NCBI GenBank assembly: GCA_016783345.1
Contig: JADHWT010000011.1
Coordinates: forward strand, 1 to 18,121
Length of the DNA: 18,121 nucleotides
Source of the DNA: Candidatus Omnitrophota bacterium
GTDB lineage: Bacteria > NPL-UPA2 > BS750m-G34
Direction of reading: 5' to 3'
In this document: one piece after another, positions 15,959 to 18,121 of the stretch
How the letters are laid out: each line of letters opens with the position of its first letter
Numbering within the stretch: the first letter of the stretch is position 1
Made by a program: the position numbers and the translations under genes
The notes under the pieces: model-generated
What the model was told of the DNA's origin: nothing
The model's input: the letters and a program-made list of their open reading frames with translations, nothing else
Database searches by the model: none

Positions 15959-16357
15959 TTACAATTTATCATTAATATACAAATATGCATCTTCCTTAGT
16001 ATCGCTATAATATCCCTTCCGTATTGCTACCAATCTAAACTTTATCTTTTCATAAAGCGCCCTGGCCTTTTCATTACTTTCTCTTACCTCTAATGTCATA
16101 AGGTTTACACCTTTTGACTTCGCCATCTCAATCAATTCCTTAAGGATCCTCTCCCCTATCCCCCTGCGCCTGAGGCGAGGCGTAACTGCAAGGTTTCCCA
16201 GATGCGCCTCATCTAAAACCAGCCAGAATCCGCCGTAACCTGCTATCCCATCTTTTAATCTTGCTATTATAAAAAAAGCAAAGTCTTTCCGCGACAGCTC
16301 CTCCATAAACATCCCCATTGTCCAGGGAGTAGGGAAAGATGCCTTCTCTATCTCCAT
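15959..16357 (-). CDS. rimI: Ribosomal protein S18-alanine N-acetyltransferase-like GNAT (RimI)
   Basis: This GNAT-fold N-acetyltransferase resembles RimI, which acetylates the N-terminal alanine of ribosomal protein S18. As drawn from ATG 16357 it has 132 residues. IEKASFPTPW (3-12), LAVTPRLRRRGIGERIL (the acetyl-CoA loop R/Q-x-x-G-x-G, near 57-72) and LEVRESNEKARALYEKIKF (near 89-107) are characteristic. The family normally has about 15 more N-terminal residues. The same frame continues upstream through LKEADIEEV and fits the family, but no ATG, GTG or TTG is present there. AAAGGAGG (16375-16382) lies 17 bases before the ATG but only five before an ATT codon at 16369. The true start is therefore uncertain. 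The gene follows tsaB, a common pairing. Confidence 0.9.
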   Translation of the reverse strand: MEIEKASFPTPWTMGMFMEELSRKDFAFFIIARLKDGIAGYGGFWLVLDEAHLGNLAVTPRLRRRGIGERILKELIEMAKSKGVNLMTLEVRESNEKARALYEKIKFRLVAIRKGYYSDTKEDAYLYINDKL

Positions 16358-16374
16358 GACCTCTTCAATATCAG

Positions 16375-16382
16375 CCTCCTTT
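16375..16382 (-). promoter_or_regulatory. Strong Shine-Dalgarno sequence upstream of rimI
   Basis: AAAGGAGG on the minus strand begins at the tsaB stop codon. It is too far (17 bases) from the ATG at 16357 for usual spacing, but five bases from an in-frame ATT at 16369, which bears on the choice of rimI start. Confidence 0.6.
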
Positions 16383-17046
16383 AATGATGAGAAGGAAATT
16401 TCTTGAGATATAATGGTAGAATCCTATCTGGATTGAGCAGACGACCTCTTTTAAACCTCTCCATAGCCAATTTTGCAAGAGAAACGGGATGTGGAATCCA
16501 ATTTTTTTGAAAGCTGAAAATAGCCCTCTTACCGAGAATCTCTTCTATTTTCTTCCGGTAAATCTCAATCCCTGTCCCGGCAAATATAACCTTAGAATTC
16601 CCGTCCCACTTACGCGGTGCAACAAAGTCTTCAATCGGGCCGATAAAATAATTACCGCATCGTTTGGGGGGTTGGTACACGGCTCCATAGACCTCTCCTC
16701 CATAGGCATTTAGGAGCGTAACAATCTTTTCTCTACGACCTGAAAAATTACAGGCAATAGTATCCAAGGTAGAAATACCTACAAGGGGTTTTTTAGCTGC
16801 CATGGCAAGCCCTTTCATTATGGATAGGCCGATTCTTACCCCTGTATAAAACCCGGGGCCTATCCCTACAGCCAGCATGTCAATATCTTTTAGCTCCAGA
16901 TTAAGCTCCTTTAAGGCGCGGTCAATAAAAACCATTATTCCCTCACCTTTTTCCCGGCTGCTTATGATAAATTCCGTATTCTCTGCAGCACCAACTATCC
17001 CGACCCCTGCAAATTGAGTTGCAGTTTCTAAAGCAAGCACACGCAT
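16381..17046 (-). CDS. tsaB: tRNA threonylcarbamoyladenosine biosynthesis protein TsaB
   Basis: TsaB is the non-catalytic ASKHA-fold partner that dimerises with TsaD in the complex making N6-threonylcarbamoyladenosine at position 37 of ANN-decoding tRNAs. It has 221 residues. The N-terminus RVLALETATQFAGVGIV and the motif GIGPGFYTGVRIGLSIMKGLA-like block (about 62-82) are the family signature; GPGFYTG replaces the commoner GPGSFTG. ISTLDTIA follows as expected. No tsaD or tsaE is in the window. The ATG at 17046 has no Shine-Dalgarno sequence and lies seven bases after a perfect TATAAT, so a leaderless message is likely. Its last codons overlap the frame that continues into rimI. Confidence 0.94.
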   Translation of the reverse strand: MRVLALETATQFAGVGIVGAAENTEFIISSREKGEGIMVFIDRALKELNLELKDIDMLAVGIGPGFYTGVRIGLSIMKGLAMAAKKPLVGISTLDTIACNFSGRREKIVTLLNAYGGEVYGAVYQPPKRCGNYFIGPIEDFVAPRKWDGNSKVIFAGTGIEIYRKKIEEILGKRAIFSFQKNWIPHPVSLAKLAMERFKRGRLLNPDRILPLYLKKFPSHH

Positions 17047-17053
17047 GTTGTAA

Positions 17054-17062
17054 ATTATATCA
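17054..17062 (-). promoter_or_regulatory. Extended -10 promoter of tsaB
   Basis: TGATATAAT on the minus strand is a perfect extended -10 (TGnTATAAT). The -35 region 17 bp upstream (CTTTAA) is weak, as allowed for this promoter class. The -10 ends seven bases before the ATG at 17046, so transcription would start at or one base before the start codon. Confidence 0.6.
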
Positions 17063-17135
17063 CAATAGAATACGAATTAAAGGACTAAGTTTTTTTTAAT
17101 AGACTACAAAGTATCAATGTGATAGACTTATTCTG

Positions 17136-17678
17136 ATGTTAGCAGAATCATGCGCCTATCTGGATATAGAGACTACCGGTCTTGATCCTGACTCCAGCGA
17201 CATAACTGTTTTAGGCATATATATTGAAGACGAAAGCGGTGAACCCCGCTCCTGCGAGCATGGGCGGGGCGGGAAGGTTATACAGCTTGTCGGAGAAGAT
17301 ATCCGGTCTTCAAGATTAGCTGAAATATTCAAAGATATTAAAAAACTTTTCACCTATAACGGGGAAAAATTTGACCTGCCGTTTATCCGGGCTAAATTAG
17401 GAATAGACCTGCAAAGCTTGTGTCAGCATGTAGACCTTATGCATATATGCTGGCAGAACAATCTCTACGGCGGGTTCAAAAAAGTCGAGAGGCGCCTTGG
17501 AATAACAAGGGAGCTGGAAGGGATAGACGGGAAAGAGGCTGTCTTTCTCTGGCATAGATACGCTCATAACGGCGATGAAACAGCACTTAAGACACTGCTA
17601 AAATATAATGAAGAAGACGTCAAAAACCTAAAACACCTCAAGCAAAAACTTTTAGAGATCCTTGACTATAAAGGATGA
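17136..17678 (+). CDS. RNase H-like 3'-5' exonuclease domain protein (YprB-like)
   Basis: This is the only plus-strand gene, with 180 residues forming a single RNase H-fold exonuclease domain (RNase_H_2/YprB-like). The DEDDy-type motifs are visible: Asp10-Ile-Glu12 (YLDIETTGLD) in motif I, TYNGEKFDLPFI with Asp80 in motif II, and Tyr157-x3-Asp161 (KYNEED) in motif III. A nucleic-acid 3'-5' exonuclease activity is the expected reaction; the substrate is unknown. There are no extra helicase or finger domains. The ATG at 17136 has no clear Shine-Dalgarno sequence. It is divergent from tsaB and convergent with the galactokinase gene, whose stop is 11 bp away. Confidence 0.85.
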   Translation: MLAESCAYLDIETTGLDPDSSDITVLGIYIEDESGEPRSCEHGRGGKVIQLVGEDIRSSRLAEIFKDIKKLFTYNGEKFDLPFIRAKLGIDLQSLCQHVDLMHICWQNNLYGGFKKVERRLGITRELEGIDGKEAVFLWHRYAHNGDETALKTLLKYNEEDVKNLKHLKQKLLEILDYKG

Positions 17679-17689
17679 TACTTTCAAAT

Positions 17690-18121
17690 TTATCCAATTC
17701 GGTTTACTCCATCTTCTGCAGTTGAGATATATATTTCCGGAGAGATACCTGTCTCCTTTTTATATCCTTGAAAAACCTTTTCCTTGAACTTATCTATAAA
17801 TTCATCGGCTACAAGATTCACAGTGCACCCGCCAAATCCAGCTCCAGTCATACGCGCCCCCAGTGTCCCTTTTATCCTCCTGGCCAATTCTACCATAAGG
17901 TCAAGTTCAGGACAGCTTACTTCATAGTCATCCCGAAGGCTCCTGTGAGATTCATACATACATTCACCAAATGAAGAAAAATCAAAGGACTTGAGCAAGG
18001 AAACACTTTTCTTTACTCTCTCATTTTCTGAATTAACGTGTCGCATACGTTTTAAGACTCCCTCCTGGCACTCCCTGCGGCGGTCATTATAGGCAGAATC
18101 CTTAAGATTTCTTTTAACCAT
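17690..18121 (-). CDS. galK: Galactokinase, C-terminal part (runs off the window)
   Basis: This is the last 143 residues of a GHMP-family sugar kinase, most like galactokinase, which phosphorylates galactose at C1 in the Leloir pathway. VKRNLKDSAYNDRRREC near the edge matches the galactokinase middle region, and GARMTGAGFGGCTVNL (88-103 of the fragment) is GHMP motif 3 in its galactokinase form. The tail GISPEIYISTAEDGVNRI is also typical. The Met at the window edge is probably internal, because the conserved N-terminal substrate signature and the ATP-binding motif are missing and would lie beyond 18121. N-acetylgalactosamine kinase or a related sugar-1-kinase is possible. No transcription terminator is seen in the 11-bp gap to the convergent gene. 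Confidence 0.88.
   Translation of the reverse strand: MVKRNLKDSAYNDRRRECQEGVLKRMRHVNSENERVKKSVSLLKSFDFSSFGECMYESHRSLRDDYEVSCPELDLMVELARRIKGTLGARMTGAGFGGCTVNLVADEFIDKFKEKVFQGYKKETGISPEIYISTAEDGVNRIG

Noticed and set aside
16381..16402. Programmed -1 frameshift joining TsaB to RimI
   Set aside because: The frames would join by -1 slippage, but there is no X-XXY-YYZ heptamer in the tsaB frame near the stop, so I keep it only as an alternative explanation for the RimI start.

Overview
The window looks like an ordinary chromosomal housekeeping segment from a Gram-negative-type bacterium. An outer-membrane TolC-family channel and an RND pump imply two membranes. The A+T-leaning composition, dense gene packing, frequent TTG/GTG starts and short GGGACTGTCCC-type repeats remind me of uncultured lineages such as Omnitrophota/PVC. 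That placement is an impression, not something the sequence proves. All genes but one lie on the minus strand, so the text below follows transcription from high to low coordinates.

Right edge (17690-18121): the C-terminal part of a galactokinase, whose start lies beyond the window. It is convergent with the only plus-strand gene (17136-17678), a DEDD-type RNase H-like exonuclease. An 89-bp divergent spacer (17047-17135) separates that gene from a minus-strand cluster. The cluster is tsaB, rimI, mdh, an M20 metallopeptidase, a nitroreductase and alr (17046 to 12218), all overlapping or nearly touching. tsaB has an extended -10 box placed so close to its ATG that the mRNA may be leaderless.

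A 96-bp spacer (12122-12217) carries a good sigma70-type promoter facing a long minus-strand run: small lipoprotein, rsmD, coaD, yceD (DUF177), rpmF, plsX, fabH, fabD, fabG, acpP, fabF (12121 to 4809). From yceD to fabF the order is the same as the classical E. coli fab cluster. The rsmD-coaD pair sits in front. The run therefore joins 16S rRNA methylation, CoA synthesis, ribosomal protein L32, phospholipid acyl-phosphate synthesis and type II fatty acid synthesis. rpmF (59 aa) was found by direct reading of 10091-10270.

Sixty bases after fabF begins a two-gene unit: a TolC-family outer membrane protein and an RND permease coupled by ATGA. No periplasmic adaptor gene is next to them. Bases 1-180, beyond the RND stop, are A+T-rich and I see no gene or convincing terminator there.

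I see no clearly novel system, and no CRISPR array, tRNA, rRNA, prophage or transposase gene. The points worth a second look are small: a dispersed A/T-flanked palindromic repeat family at three gene junctions, which supplies the FabD C-terminus and part of the Alr N-terminus; RimI and RsmD reading frames whose expected N-termini extend upstream of any normal start codon; the possibly leaderless tsaB; and the adaptor-less TolC-RND pair.
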